DNA of 64,000 bases from Forficula auricularia (lineage: Eukaryota > Arthropoda > Insecta > Dermaptera > Forficulidae). Position 1 is the first letter of the stretch, and each line of letters opens with the position of its first letter. The translations under genes and the position numbers were made by a program. The notes beneath the pieces were generated by a model that was not told the origin of the DNA, did no database searches, and saw nothing but the letters and a program-made list of their open reading frames with translations. Shown here piece after piece: positions 8,410-20,846 of this stretch. The DNA is taken from NCBI GenBank assembly GCA_024734495.1, contig JALMQS010000068.1:1396075-1460074 (forward strand), given 5' to 3'.

Positions 8410-11400
8410 TTCTCCATTTTTCAAAATAATAAAATAGTTATTAAGCTATGTAGAATGAAATAGCTAAATTATTTAAATAATTATTTGATTGCTTCCTTGT
8501 TACATATTTACATATTTCAAAGTCACTTAAAATCCATCTTATTATTGTTCTAATCCAAAAATCAATTTTCTTTTCTGGCGAAGTCCAAACTCCAAAGATA
8601 AGAATCTATGAGAATTTTCGCCTAAGAGAAAATTTATTTTCTGTTAATAAAGTTTCCCTACAGTTGTTGTTTATCATCTGGATTACTATAAAATTAAATG
8701 TTCACTTTCGTCGTTTTTCACAGTCAATGATTTTGCCAGCATTTCTCAAAAAAACAGGAACAAAAACAAAACAAGTGTTGAGAGCATTGTTTATAATTGT
8801 TTTTGCTTTGTTTTTTCCTAACTTTAATAAGAATTTTTAAGTTTTTGAGAAAGATTGTTTAAAATATACTATTTTTGGTGAAATTATGATTTGTCATTTC
8901 CTTTTCATTCATTGTGTGACCGTGACTTGAGTAAACGAATAGAAAATAGCCTAGCTTTATTTTTAACCGTCACGGGGATTTAATCTTCACCACTTGAAAA
9001 AGACACTAGACGACGACTTGAAAAAATAACCATATATGAAAAATTCTTAAATGATTATGATCACCCAAATGATTTTTTTAGAGCATAAAGACCTTATATA
9101 AAAAATAATTTCATTAGATATAAATCTAAGACTATATTTAATATAATAATAATACATATTATAAAATTCGACCCTCCTCAAAATAATCATTCGTTTAAAA
9201 TTTTAGTACGATTTTTGTTGTACATATAACTTCTCAATTTCAAGTTTATATCTTATTTACCTTAGGAGCTACAATTCACGGACAGATAGTCATTGTAGAA
9301 ACACTAAAATGATCCTGTTTTAATTTTTAAACAGAACCCTAAAAACTGAGAAAAGATTTTAGAAGATAAAAGATCTTTTAAAGCTTTTAGGACGTAAATT
9401 TTCGATATCCGGGACAAAATAATATTACATTTTTTCCAGGGACTTTACCTTTTTCAAATGAATATCAGAAATAAAAATAATCAAAAAATATATATTTAAT
9501 TAAATAATCACTTGATTAATTTAATAAATAAAAAATTTAACTTATATACGGGGACTGCCAAAAATTTTAGTAGCATGATTTTTCAAATTTCACCTTATTT
9601 TTTAAGTTAAAAAGTTTGATATGTAACATGTAAGGTATCGAAAATGTTGATAAAACGATAATAGCATCCAAATATAAACCGACAAAAACAGAATTTATTA
9701 TTTTCAATTGTAGTTTCAATCCAAACTATTTTCGATCTTTTGCACAGCTGTATTCAATCCTTTTTGAATTCGTATATTTTCTTTCATTGCATTTTTTTCA
9801 ATGGTAAATTGAATAAAATCAAATATTTTGTATGTTTATTGGTGTCAAATATTGAAAAAAGATTTCATAGACTCATAAATTTCCATTATACATTAGGTAT
9901 ATATTAATAAAATGGATCTCTATGCCAAGTTTCAAATTTCTAGCCTAAACGGTTCGCTATCATAACAATTTATGGAAAGAGTACTGAATCTTGAAAATGT
10001 TTTAATTTTTTTTTCTTTCAATTTATTTTTATATTTAGTGTGCTTTTAATTAAAATCAATTTTAGTGGGTATCTAGAGATAGCGAGTATAATCATTTTGT
10101 ATCTATCGCACACGGGTATTTGAATATTCCCAAATTAATCATTTATAAATTACTAAAACTTGTTGCGACTTGTTTTTAGCTGTCTTTGGTCCTTAGCTGA
10201 ATAGAGGTAGCAAAGTAGAGATACCTCTATCCGAGAGTTTTTTACAAAATGATTATTTTTTTCTACGCGAATTCGTCAGACGGTAACATCTCAAATAAAA
10301 AAATGCAATTATTTTACTAAACTGATTTTCTTGTAAATTAATTGTGTTACTCAGCACACTTTGTAGGCTTTCTAGATTGAATTCACTCGAAAATTTTCAT
10401 TTTTTTTCTTCATTTATTCATGCTTAGAAATGCTTGAAACATAGAGGAAAATAATTTTCGGACTAGATTTTTTCTGTTAGTTTGTCTATCTGTCTGGATT
10501 CCGTAAGGTACCTACGATAATTTAAAAATAGAAGGCTGTGAAACTAATCTGTTGAGATTACCAATATTTATTTCCAAAACGAAAAAATGATTAGATTTTG
10601 GACTTTTCTTCTGGGATATTCCAAAGAGTTAGTATTTAAATGAATTGTTATTATATACTCTATTTTTTTGAACAAAAATTCTATTTCCAATATTAAAATT
10701 ACATATTTATTTACAAGTTTGAACATTGAGTGAACACTCTTTCATAATTACAATGTCTTTATGATTTTAATTATTATTACTTATGGGGAAAAAAATATTA
10801 AAAAAAATCACATTTTGATAGGAATCCTTCGAATTGTAGCTAATGAGAAGAAATTTGGAAAACCATTTTCAATTAATAAACTGATCTTTTTAGATATTTT
10901 AACTTTCTTGCTCAAACTGTTCACAGAGAAAAAAATACAACATATCAAAATTATCAGAAAAAGTACTTAGGTTTTTAAAAAGTTTTCACATTTTCTTCTA
11001 ATTTATTATGATATTCATATTCGTAATAATTTTCTTCTCTGACATATGTAGGTACCTTCTGATTTTTTTCCCATCATGCTTTACAATATATTTAATTAGA
11101 CATTTAATTATTGAAAAGAAGGGATATCTTCCGTTTGAAAACTCCAGAAAGTCTAATGTTATATGAGAAGTTATTGAATAGTTCAAGCCAACGAGCAGAA
11201 ATTTGACAAACATGTTTTCAATTAATAAACTTCACCTCTGCAAATTTCAATTGTATAACTCAAACTTAAACTGATAAAAAAATACTAAATTTGCTGAAAA
11301 GGTAGATTTACCGAGTCATGGAACTTTTCCCTCCAATTTCTTTAACGAAACTGTTTTAAAACTTATCAGTATTTAGGTCTGTCGGACGAACAATTTATTT

Positions 11401-12985
11401 TATTATCAGTTTTGACGAACAATACAAGTTGTCATTAGAAATAAATGAAATGGTTTCAGAAAAAAACAAGACAAACAAATATAACAAATGACCACCCAGC
11501 AAACAAACAATATGTATACAGTCCGCTTTTCTATTTTCTTTTTTATACTGTCCTTCAAAATGTAAAGTCGCACACCGGCGGTAATGATTAATTACATTGC
11601 TTTAAGTCTATTCAACAATTTAACAAGTATGAGATAAGGTTCGCAGCATAAATAAATAACCATGGATTATGGAATCGAAAAAAAAAGTAGAAAAGTAAGA
11701 AAACTTGCATTTTTTGGCAAATTATATTTTGGAGCAGAGATTTAAAACCGTTTTATAAATGCTTTGGTACTACTAAAAAAGAAATTTTAAAATATCTATA
11801 TTCGTCATATTTCAAAGATTAATTATTGTCCCAAAATTGAAATAAATTATTTTTATTTATTTATAAGAATTCACTAGGCAGCTTCAGTCACCACATGTGA
11901 CATAATTATGGATAGCGATAATATCGTTTTATTTTTTGGAAATTGTCAATAAGAACATATTTCATTCTTCACTGCAATACTATTAACTCATAAGTTATAA
12001 TATTATATTCTTTAAAGTGTTTTTAATGATCCATAATGAAAAAATACAAATAGATATACCGTTGAAAATATTACTCAAAATTTCGAAAAATCGAGATATC
12101 CTACTGCAGTGGGATATATAGGTTATTTAAGTTTTCTACATTTGAAACTATTAAAATTGTCGTCTATCAAATCTTTCTAAAAAAATAAAATAAATAATAG
12201 ATAATAATTTCAAAAAACGAGGAACCTGAAAAAAATAATCAATTTTTTCTTTTTTTCTTTTGACAATCAAAATATTTGGAATGTTTCAGGAGCCCATCCA
12301 CCTTCTTTACTATATGATAGCTATTATTTCAAATGAAAAAAGTATAATGACGAGAAATTTAATTCATAAGAAACTGAAGGTAAAAGAAATCCTTCATAAG
12401 TCTCAAATAAATGAGACAAGAAATATCTATGGCCATATTATTAGAGATTTACCGCAAACTACCAGTTGGGAAGTGCTAATTTAGAGCAACTAAATGTCTA
12501 ATACCTACGTTTCTCGAATAGGCTGATGAAGGGAGAAAAATTTTCAACGCTTTTCAAAATTAATTTGAGCCTATATTAGTATATATTTAGGATTGATTAT
12601 CTATCATTCTCTTGAATTTTAATATAGAAGAATTAATATTTTCCTGATTTTCAAAAACAAATAAATTCTATAATGATTTAATTCTGAATCACAATGGTGA
12701 CAGAAATTGTATAGTGAATTAATATATAAATAAATAAATGAATAACGAATTTCTCAAAAATTAAATGTATTTTAATAGTATAATAAATGACACTTGAGGA
12801 TTAAAGAATAATAAATAAATAGGACGAAAATGATTTAATGAGTAACCAAAATGTATCCTAGTTATGTTTTATTTAATTATTAACTTATACCCACCATATT
12901 TATGTAATTAAACGTTTTATAATATTATTATCAACTTTAATAAATTTTTGAAGAATAGGTAAGTACCTATATTTAACAAAAAACT
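8410..12985. other. AT-rich non-coding DNA, no gene seen
   Basis: Long AT-rich stretch without recognisable coding or RNA genes. Frames such as 10761-10970, 10998-11213 and 12260-12484 are low-complexity and lack any domain. The only internal structure noticed is a diverged duplication: gagaagaaatttggaaaac with ttttcaattaataaact at about 10836-10882 resembles 11184-11230. Confidence 0.55.
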
Positions 12986-12995
12986 ATAATATTTA

Positions 12996-13040
12996 TTTGT
13001 CCTGATGATGATAGAAGTAAACCATCAAAACATATTCGGT
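12996..13040 (+). ncRNA. degenerate hammerhead-like motif, CTGATGATGAT type
   Basis: cctgatgatgatagaagtaa is followed by accatcaaaacatattcgg. CTGATGA (13002-13008) is followed by an extra T, a weak stem gat..atc, and AAAAC in place of GAAAC. The layout matches the ribozyme-like motifs elsewhere in the window, but the core is broken. Likely the relic of a related repeat. Confidence 0.3.
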
Positions 13041-13511
13041 AAATAATTTAAATATAAATTAATTGGTTAGTCATTATATCATTTCGTCATTAATACCTCT
13101 CATGGCAAACTCATAAAATAAATAAATAAATTGTTAATTGTAATAATTGACATGGTGAAAACATTCTAATCTATTAGATCTAGGAAGATACAGTAGGTAA
13201 CATGATGCGCTTAGTGTTCTTAGTTAGGGTAGATAGGGGCAGTTTGACACCTCTTGTTATAATATATTTGAATAAGCTTAAACTTAAGTAGGTATTAGGT
13301 ATTTTTTTAAGGCTATGTCAAAAGTTTTGAATAGCAAAATCAAATCGTATATCATTCTTTCTATTTATTACATGTTTTTTTTATCTGGATAGAATCTGTT
13401 ATTCGAAATTCGACTCCTTTTTTAGCGATCTAATTTTAGTGAAATTTTGCCAAAATATACTACTTATTTACGATGAAAGTGAATGGAATTGGCTATATAT
13501 ATAGTAATTAA

Positions 13512-13700
13512 CCGAATTTTGATTAAGGGCAGCCAAAATCAATAAAACAACTTATAATTTGGATTATTTTCTTTTTTCTTTTTTACTATATCTTGATTAA
13601 GGTTAGAAGACCAAGTCGAAAGTAATCGAAATTAAACCAACAATAAGATAATCTAAATTTGTTGTTTTATTACTTTTGGCTGCCCTTAATAAAAATTCGG
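13512..13700. mobile_element. 189-bp MITE with ~45-bp terminal inverted repeats
   Basis: The left end is CCGAATTTTGATTAAGGGC and the right end, inverted, is CCGAATTTTTATTAAGGGC. Homology runs about 45 bp through the shared cagccaaaa and aataaaacaac words. There is no coding capacity. The target duplication is not clear (AT-rich flanks), so the superfamily is undetermined. Confidence 0.65.
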
Positions 13701-14174
13701 ATAAATATGGTACATACCTATTTATTTACGTTGATAATAAAATGTGTCTTTAATTCCAGTGATTAATTGAGAAAAATATAGGTAATTTAAACTTTATAAT
13801 AACAATAATACGAATTAAAAATAAGAACTAAATCTAACACCTTATAAGATCATAGGTATATTACCTTCTTAACTTAAAGAATATGTTCTTTATTTAATAC
13901 TCATTGATATACCTAAGTGTTTTGCTACTGTTGGCCTATCCAAAATTTCAATAATTAAAACGTATAAAATAAAAATACACTTTTTAAAAAACACTTTTAT
14001 TTCAAAATTCACCAAAAAGGCAATTTTTTTAGCTTATATCACCATAATTAATATTAAAAGCTGTTAACTTGACATTAAAATAAAATAAGCGCCCACAAAT
14101 TTCTTCGAGTAGGTACTGAAGAAAAAAATGTTTATTCTTTTTATTGCATTTGGGAATAAAAACGTGATTTTTTT

Positions 14175-14380
14175 ATATCGCTCATTTGCTGCAACAGCGA
14201 CATATCTCAAAAACTGTGATTTCCCAGAACTTATCAGTTATATTTTTTTGAAAGAATACAATATAAAGAACCTATTTTCGAATGAATGTTTCAAGTTATT
14301 ACACGTCAAAATTTTGAATTGATCCTTCTGGAAAATCACAGTTTTTGAGTTATGTCGGTGTTGGAGCAATTGAGCGATAT
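14175..14380. mobile_element. inverted-repeat element (MITE-like)
   Basis: The arm 14175-14229 (atatcgctcatttgctgcaa, then tctcaaaaactgtgatttcc) is mirrored by 14327-14380, which ends ttggagcaattgagcgatat. The loop is about 100 bases. No transposase frame. Probably a non-autonomous DNA element. Confidence 0.6.
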
Positions 14381-14429
14381 ATAAATTTAATTTTCTGTAA
14401 AGAATTAGTAGATTGACTGACAGAGTTTG

Positions 14430-15310
14430 GATTGGTTTTGGTTCTTTCCTAAGAGAAAGAGCGAGAGGCTCTACAAGTTGTTGTTTGTGCCGCGTGTTCT
14501 GCCACTGCGTGCGTGAGGGCTTACCTAAGGGCAGTAGGGCGTCTGTCTGCGGGGGTGGCTGAGTGGCCGATTTCCTCCCATGTCTAGCCATAATCGCGGC
14601 GATGCTGAAGTCCGTGGCACATGGCCGGGGGCCCGATTGGCACTCTTCGTCGCTCCCGTCCATTCTACAGTCCAACAACATCCCCGAGAAACGTCACTCT
14701 TGTGCTACCACTGTTACACGACACGACAACAGTCAATCTGCAACACCGAAACCCCGCACAAGCACAACAGTCCCCGAAGAACAATCAAGGTGTTTGCCTT
14801 GGCTGTTAATTCCGAAAGGCGCTGGTCACGTTGCCTGGCATTGAGGGGAGATAGAGGCGGAGCCTCGCTAGAACCACCACGCGGCTGCTGCTACACTTGC
14901 TACTCTGGCTACGCTCAACGAGCAACTAACGCTGCCATTTTTTCCTCTGTAGAGACACGGGAGGGAGCAGAAAAAGAGAGGTGATTCCCCCGAGGAGGGG
15001 GAGACCTAAGATCGCCTGGCAAATGTCCCGCTGACAGGGCACAATCACAGCCAAAACGTGCGAGGCCGCAACCTCCGCGCCATCTGCCCGATAACCTTAT
15101 AATCAACAAGCCACGCCTTTATCCGGGAGAACACGGACTTGATTGATCAACTTGCCTATATCAGCTCCCCAAAGACCCGAATCCACTTCTTCCCAGTGTA
15201 GACTCAACCGCGTGACGTAACACCGTATGGGCGGAGGCATGACGTATTATCACTTAACCACGCCTTATTTAGGCTAAAAGGCGTGGTTTGTATTAGCCCG
15301 CGATTTCCGA
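14430..15310. other. large GC- and CpG-rich island, candidate promoter/enhancer
   Basis: This is the most GC-rich block in the left half of the window, with sharp edges against AT-rich DNA. It contains CRE-like words (cgtgacgtaa near 15212, catgacgtatt near 15239) and a short inverted pair ccacgcctt...aggcgtgg near 15260-15290. Several frames overlap on both strands (up to about 147 codons), but they conflict and look compositional; none has a recognisable domain. I infer a regulatory region, possibly with an untranslated exon of a nearby gene. Confidence 0.35.
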
Positions 15311-15554
15311 CATTTTCGCTTATCAATTGAATCATCAGGTTGAAAATTGAGCTAAAACAACTCTCGATGATAATTTTGAAAAATTAATTGTCAATCTTAG
15401 GTGAAGGAATGAAGAATAGAAATAATAAAAATGTGGTATATCTATAGTCATGAGGGTCCACAGAATGGGGCAAACGGATCATTTACCCCTCTTTCGAATA
15501 GAGTAAAAATTTGTTATAAACAGCTATCTGAATGATTTTTAGTATTTCCAAAGA

Positions 15555-16165
15555 ATGAAGAAATACTTTTGATCTTGTCTTGATCTTGACTTGATATCTC
15601 GACAAGATTACGACAAGAAGTAGGGATTTTTTTATTTTCCATGACAAGACAAGAAAGTATCATCAAGAATTTAGATTTCTTGACAACTAATTTTGCAAAT
15701 CTGTTACAAACTAATACTTAATTGAAAAACATATCTAAGTACTCCAGGTAAAAAAAACGAGGTCTAGATGATAAAACTCCAATTTACAAATAAAGTCTAA
15801 GATCAAATAGAAAAAAAATCGCATAGGTACCTACCTACTCTATTATAAGTTTGCTGAACTAAAAAAAAATATAAGACTAGGTATTTATGATTTGATATAT
15901 ATATATAATAAATATATATTTAACATGTGGCAAAAAAATGAGGTATAGCCTATAGTAAAACATTTAACTAAAAGGTGCAAAAGCAGAGATCAACAGTTGA
16001 GCGTTCAGATTAGATAAGGCGATAGAAAAAGGATATTCCCGCAAAATGACGAGACAAGAAATACGTCGTCAAGAAATGATCAAAACAAGAAATTTTTATT
16101 TTCTTGTCTTGACAAGACAATAAATTATTATCAAGGCAAGAAATCTTGTCTTCATGAAACACTAT
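15555..16165. repeat. CAAGA/TCTTG-rich inverted repeat clusters
   Basis: Two clusters (15560-15680 and 16020-16165) are made of repeated and mutually inverted words around cttgtcttgacaagacaag and gacaagaaat. They could be the ends of one decayed element of about 600 bp with AT-rich filling. No coding sequence; the minus frame at 16010-16195 is only a translation of the repeat. Confidence 0.5.
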
Positions 16166-16675
16166 TGATTTTCCTCTGTGTCTATAATGAGTCAATGAGA
16201 ATATTCATGAAATTATTTGTCTCCAAATGTTCTCCTCCTCTAGAAATTTTTCTGTAGAGACCTTTAAAGATTTTAAAGATTAAGAGTATAGGTATAAATA
16301 AATTTTTTCTTAGAGGTATAGTTCCCTAATAGAGTTACACTTAAAGACACGAGTAAAATTTGATAATGCTTCTTCCATAAGTGCATGACAATTTTTTTAA
16401 AACTTGGTTAGGTAGGTAGGTATTAGTGACTATTTAGCCTTGATCTCGCTATGGTATTTTATTATTCATATGTAGGTATGTTTCAGTGTAAATTATCTAC
16501 CTACGATTCAGATTAAAGCTGATTAAATTTTTGCAGTGTGTAGTGCTTGATGTGAACTCGAATCTCTCCTGTCCCGAACATTAGCTTTTAATTGAATGTA
16601 AAGAAATGAGTATTGAATTTTTAAAAGATTGAATTTTTTCTCAAAATCAACTTCTGATTTCAATCAAATTATTTT

Positions 16676-16992
16676 TCGATCATGAATTTAGGTCGTATCA
16701 AAGATTTATTAATATTAGGTAATAGATAAGTATGTTTATATTGCATGTAGGAGGGTCTGTCCCCTCGGGAGTCGAACCCAAGCACTAGTAAGCTTACTTT
16801 TCCAATCTGTTTGAATGGAGTGAAAATACTTGGCTTTCGTTATATGTTGCATATTTGATGGTCTCAAGGGTCTGACTAGTTGCCCGGAAAGCTTACTAGT
16901 GCTTGGGTTCGTCTCCCGAGGGAACAACACCCTCCATATGGAATATAAACATATCTATTAAAATCTTTGATACGACCTAAATTTATGTTCGA
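16676..16992. mobile_element. foldback element with ~110-bp inverted repeats
   Basis: The left arm (atgaatttaggtcgtatcaa... to agtaagctt near 16795) is answered by the inverted right arm (aagcttactagtgcttgggt... to gatacgacctaaatttatg). The unique loop is about 85 bases. Inverted homology extends a few bases further through tcgaacataaattta. The minus frame 16736-16930 is only a translation of the arms. Superfamily not assigned. Confidence 0.75.
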
Positions 16993-16999
16993 TTATTAA

Positions 17000-18107
17000 T
17001 TGAATTTATTAAAAGGGTGCCCTTTTGTGATTAAGTGAGAATCAAGATATTGATAGCTACTTAAATTTTCAATTTCACCCAAGAAAAATAACTAAGTAAA
17101 TGTAAATTTAATGGTTTTTCTAGAATTTTTTTAATTAATCTTAAAAAAATTATTCTACTAGAATTTTTTTAATAATTTCTTTATTCTACAACTTTTTTTT
17201 ATCATTTTGAAAATAAACAATTAAATGGCTCAATTTGTCATCTTAAAAATCGTGAGTGATTTTTTATTGCCTCCAGAGGGAGATTCATATTTCTCTTGAA
17301 GACAAGTTAGAGCCAAGCTCTCTTTTCTAGTAGTTTTTTCCCCTGTGATCTATTTGACAAAAGCGAACAGGCAAGCAACACCTGATCTGAGATCCAGATC
17401 ATATCATTTCGGATCTTATTATAGGGCAAGATACCTTAATTGGATGTTTGTTTCTTCCTGAAAAAATGTTCGATATCTACCTATCGTGACACCAAAAACA
17501 ACTAACAATATTTACAATACAATATTTTCATTATTACTAGACTAAATTAAACATTTTTTAAATAAGAAAAAATTGATAAGTAAATATTTTCAGTCGTGCT
17601 GTGTCAATCCACTTCCGAATAAAATCGATTGGGAAATCCTAAAGGGAGATTGAGGAAATACAATATTGTAACTTTATTAGAAACGTTAAGCCTAAACTTA
17701 CAATTTAAATGTACCTACCTATATGACATGAGTGGATAATGATGATGATGGTATAATTTTATAATAGAGAAGAAACAATATTGTACAGATCAGGTGAGAA
17801 AAAATTTGGAACCCAAGTGCCATAAAAAAACCGAATCAATGTCTGACATGTAATAATTAAATCTCAGTTTCAACCTTCATGATTTTTCTAAGAGAATAAT
17901 TATCCCTGGAAATAATTATTCTCCGCATTTTAAAAATAAATAAGCAAAATAAAAAAATTGAAATTTTTTTTCGTTGTATTCCATACTCCGAACGCCCAAA
18001 TAAATAAAAGACTAAAATTACCTAATTGTATGATTTTCCGAGAAAGTAAAAGCAACATAAAAGCCCAGGTGAAAAAAAATTTCGAACCCAAGTCCCAAAA
18101 AGAAACC
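17000..18107. other. non-coding DNA with an internal diverged duplication
   Basis: No gene seen. The segment near 17792-17855 (caggtgagaaaaaatttgga, then acccaagtgcc) resembles 18066-18107 (caggtgaaaaaaaatttcga, then acccaagtccc). The latter is interrupted by the LINE insertion and resumes at 19129. A looser third relative lies near 19885. Confidence 0.5.
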
Positions 18108-18118
18108 CTGGCCAATCA

Positions 18119-19128
18119 TCATCATCATCATCATTGAGTATATACAGTCCTAAGACTGGTTTGATGCAACCACCGGTCTCCATTCGGCTCTCTCTCCCGC
18201 CAGCAGTTTGACCTCTCTAAGGGCCAGTTGTATGTCGGTTGGTAAATTCTTTTTAACCGTTGGCAAAGGGTAAAATACTGGGATGGCCAATCAGATGAAA
18301 GTGCCTGTCATCTGATTGGCAGGCACTTTTATCTGATTGGGCATCCCAGACGTTTACCCTTTACCAACGGTTAAAAAGAGTTTACCAACCGACATACAAC
18401 TGGCTCTAAATGTCTCGCATCCCATATCCCCAATTATTTGGTTGAAATATTCTAATCTGGGTCTTCCCCTTCCCCCTTTTCTTTCCCACCTCCCCCTCCA
18501 AGATATCCCTAAGCAGTCCCCCATGTCTCAGTGTGTGCCCCATCATCTGACCTCTTCTCTTCTTCAGACTCTTCCACAAGGTTCTTATTTCTCCGATTCT
18601 TCCAAGAACTTCTTCATTTGTAATTTTATCCATCCATTTGATATTCATCATTCTTCTATAGCACCACATTTCGAAAGCCTCTAATCTCTTTCTCTCCGCT
18701 TCTCCAATTGTCCAGGTTTCACACCCGTACATGGCTATGCTCCATTCATATGTCTTCAATAGCAACTTCCTGTTTTCTAAGCTGATTGAGGAGGAGCATA
18801 GTAGTTTTTGTTTTGAATTAAACCCCATTTTTGCTTGGGCAATTCTTGATTTAATTTCGTTTTCGCTCCTCCCATCCCATATTATTTTACTTCCTAGGTA
18901 GCGGAATTCCTTAACTCCTTCTAGGTTTTCTTGGTTAATTTTGTTGCATTCCTATCTCGTTTGTTCTTTTTTTGTACATACTATGACCTTGACCTTACTC
19001 TGTTTATTTTCATTTTGATTTCTTCTATTAGGATTTGGTTAATTCCATTCAGAGCGTCCTCTAATTCTATTTTGTTGCTTCCTAGAAGGGCAATGTCATC
19101 GGCAAATCTTAACATAGCAATCTTTGGA
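18119..19128 (-). pseudogene. RTE-like non-LTR retrotransposon, 5'-truncated copy 1
   Basis: On the minus strand the copy begins within the reverse transcriptase at the catalytic FADD box (codons at 19106-19095). It continues through the post-RT region with WSIAMYGCETWT, LEAFEMWCYRRMMNIKW and NEEVLGRIGE, and ends with a short 3' UTR and a (TGA)n tail. The flanking 11-mer CTGGCCAATCA (18108-18118 and 19129-19139) is the target duplication. The frame is broken by indels and interrupted by a 186-bp MITE (18221-18406). No endonuclease or 5' RT remains, so it is dead. The clade name is by overall resemblance (short microsatellite tail), not proven. Confidence 0.8.
18221..18406. mobile_element. 186-bp PIF/Harbinger-type MITE nested in the LINE copy
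   Basis: Ends GGGCCAGTTGTATGTCGGTT and, inverted, GAGCCAGTTGTATGTCGGTT. The inverted repeats continue for about 75 bp, leaving almost no unique centre. TAA lies on both sides (18218-18220, 18407-18409). The sister LINE copy at 28151-28904 has the uninterrupted site ctctctaaatgtctgg (TAA at 28250-28252), which fixes both the boundaries and the 3-bp duplication. A 3-bp TWA duplication and GGG/GGC-type ends point to PIF/Harbinger. Confidence 0.85.
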
Positions 19129-19203
19129 CTGGCCAATCACTGACATGTGTTAAAAATTATCAATTTTAATTATAATTTAGTAGTAGAGACACTAGAGATT
19201 GTA

Positions 19204-19720
19204 TGTGGCCATCTCCTGACTTTACTATTCACTCCCCACCAAATCATTTTAGGAAGCTGCGTATTTTTGTATTTGTATAGTTCCTGAGGCTTTAAAGGTA
19301 GGTAGGTATATCTAACTGTGCAAAATTTGGTCCAAATCTGACAAAGAGGGTTCAAATTTTTAATCCCTCCACTAATTTTTGATCTGATTTCAATGAAAAT
19401 ATAATCAGCTTTTAATCTCAAAAATATCTAGATAAATATCAAATTTCGTTTTTGAATCTGCATTGATTTTTGGGTTAGAGCATAGTCAAAATTTGATACC
19501 ACACACATGCATGCCAACAAACACTTGACAAAATAATTAATATCTCTTAAAATATAGAATTTCGTTATTCACTGTAAAATGTAAAAACCAAATGCTGCGA
19601 ATTGGTTCAATTTATTTTTTTCAAAATATTTTGTTTTAGTTGTTTTTGAGATATTTTCAAAATAAAAAAAAAAAAAACTCCTTTTTTTCATGCACGATTA
19701 CAATACTTAACAGTTATGGT
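19204..19720 (+). repeat. minisatellite-bearing dispersed element, copy 1 (diverged)
   Basis: Shares its beginning (tgtggccatctc...gactttac) and end (catgcacgattacaatactt) with copies at 26785-27448 (inverted) and 30062-30899, together with interior words such as aatctcaa and tgagatattt. This copy is the most diverged and lacks the clear 100-bp internal units. No coding sequence. Class unknown. Confidence 0.55.
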
Positions 19721-20179
19721 AAAGTGAAAAATGGTGTCTCCACATTTCAGAAATGTTTAAACTCCTATTATAAAAAAATTAATAAAAATTCCATACCCCA
19801 AACGGCTGAATAAATAAAGCATCAAAATTTATACCTACATATTTGGATGATTTTCCGAAAAAGAAGAATCAATCTTACAGCGCAGGTGAGAAAAATTTTC
19901 TCACATCTCTTTGATTCAAGAATAATATTTTGAAAAGCAAAATAAAAAAATAAGCACCATCTAAAAATGACCATTCATTTTCTTTATATGTGATTTTCAC
20001 GCGCGATTTTGATACATCATTAATCTTTCTAAATAATCATGAAAGCAAGGTTTTATCAAAATATCTATATAAGTATATGTGGGATGTTTGGGCAAAGATC
20101 TCGCTGGGTACATCTTTATCGAAGATTAATGATGTTGTAGAGGTGGAATCCTTAAAATTGTCGACGAATTGAAACGCTC

Positions 20180-20460
20180 TCCCCTTTGGCTCGTTGGCTG
20201 GTTTGTTGTGCCCGGATGGGTGGTCCTGGCCCTGAAAAGCCCCTGGGGCGGCGGTTGCGCCACTATGGGGTCCGAACAATGCATGTGGTTTCGCGAATAG
20301 GGTTGGGTCACAAGGACAGCCCGAGTAATTGTAACGTGACACTCGGACTCAATTGTGAAGTCATTATTATCTGCACCCGCTAAGGTACATTAATCATTCC
20401 GTGGCCATTGAAGATGGTCTTCCTGTTGGCTCTTCTCCACGAAGCTCGCCTCCCAAGAAA
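20180..20460. other. GC-richer island, candidate regulatory element
   Basis: A compact block of high G+C and CpG (ggtcctggccctgaaaagcc, gcggcggttgcgccac and similar words) sits inside AT-rich DNA. Short frames run on both strands without domains. Possibly a conserved non-coding element; inference only. Confidence 0.3.
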
Positions 20461-20747
20461 AAAAAAGAAAGATTAATTATTATAAGAAGACCACAAGTCA
20501 CAATCACTTAGCAAATAATAAACCACTCAAGCAACAAAAAACATTTATGTGCATTTAATTTTAAAATATAAAACCTTCAATCAAAAAATACAATAATAAA
20601 AATTGAAAAGTTTTTATTTTACCGAGAGTAGCAGAGTTGTTGAATGATAAAGAGAAACAAATATATGTAGTCCTCTGCTTGATGCAATTAAACATACACA
20701 CATATTAGATATATGGTATATCAAATATATATTATTTATTTGTTTGA

Positions 20748-20782
20748 GACTATAGTTTCGAAGGCTTGGTCCTCATCATCAG
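20748..20782 (-). ncRNA. hammerhead ribozyme-like core, variant I
   Basis: On the minus strand: CTGATGA (20782-20776), an extra T, stem II (gagg...ccttc, with a G-U pair) around a short loop, GAAAC (20759-20755), TATA and GTC (20750-20748). The partner in the inverted arm (21111-21135) has GAAGG/CCTTC, so the stem II base pairs differ between arms while pairing is retained. Stem I is weak, as in the other copies. Confidence 0.5.
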
Positions 20783-20846
20783 CCTTTTTTAATTATAAAT
20801 ATTATTTTTCATGCGTAGTTAAACTAAGCTTGTCTGCTAAGTAGGT

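Noticed and set aside
14238..15109. Several frames of 60-147 codons on both strands
   Set aside because: They overlap in conflicting frames inside a GC-rich island, where stops are rare by composition; no domain is recognisable in any.
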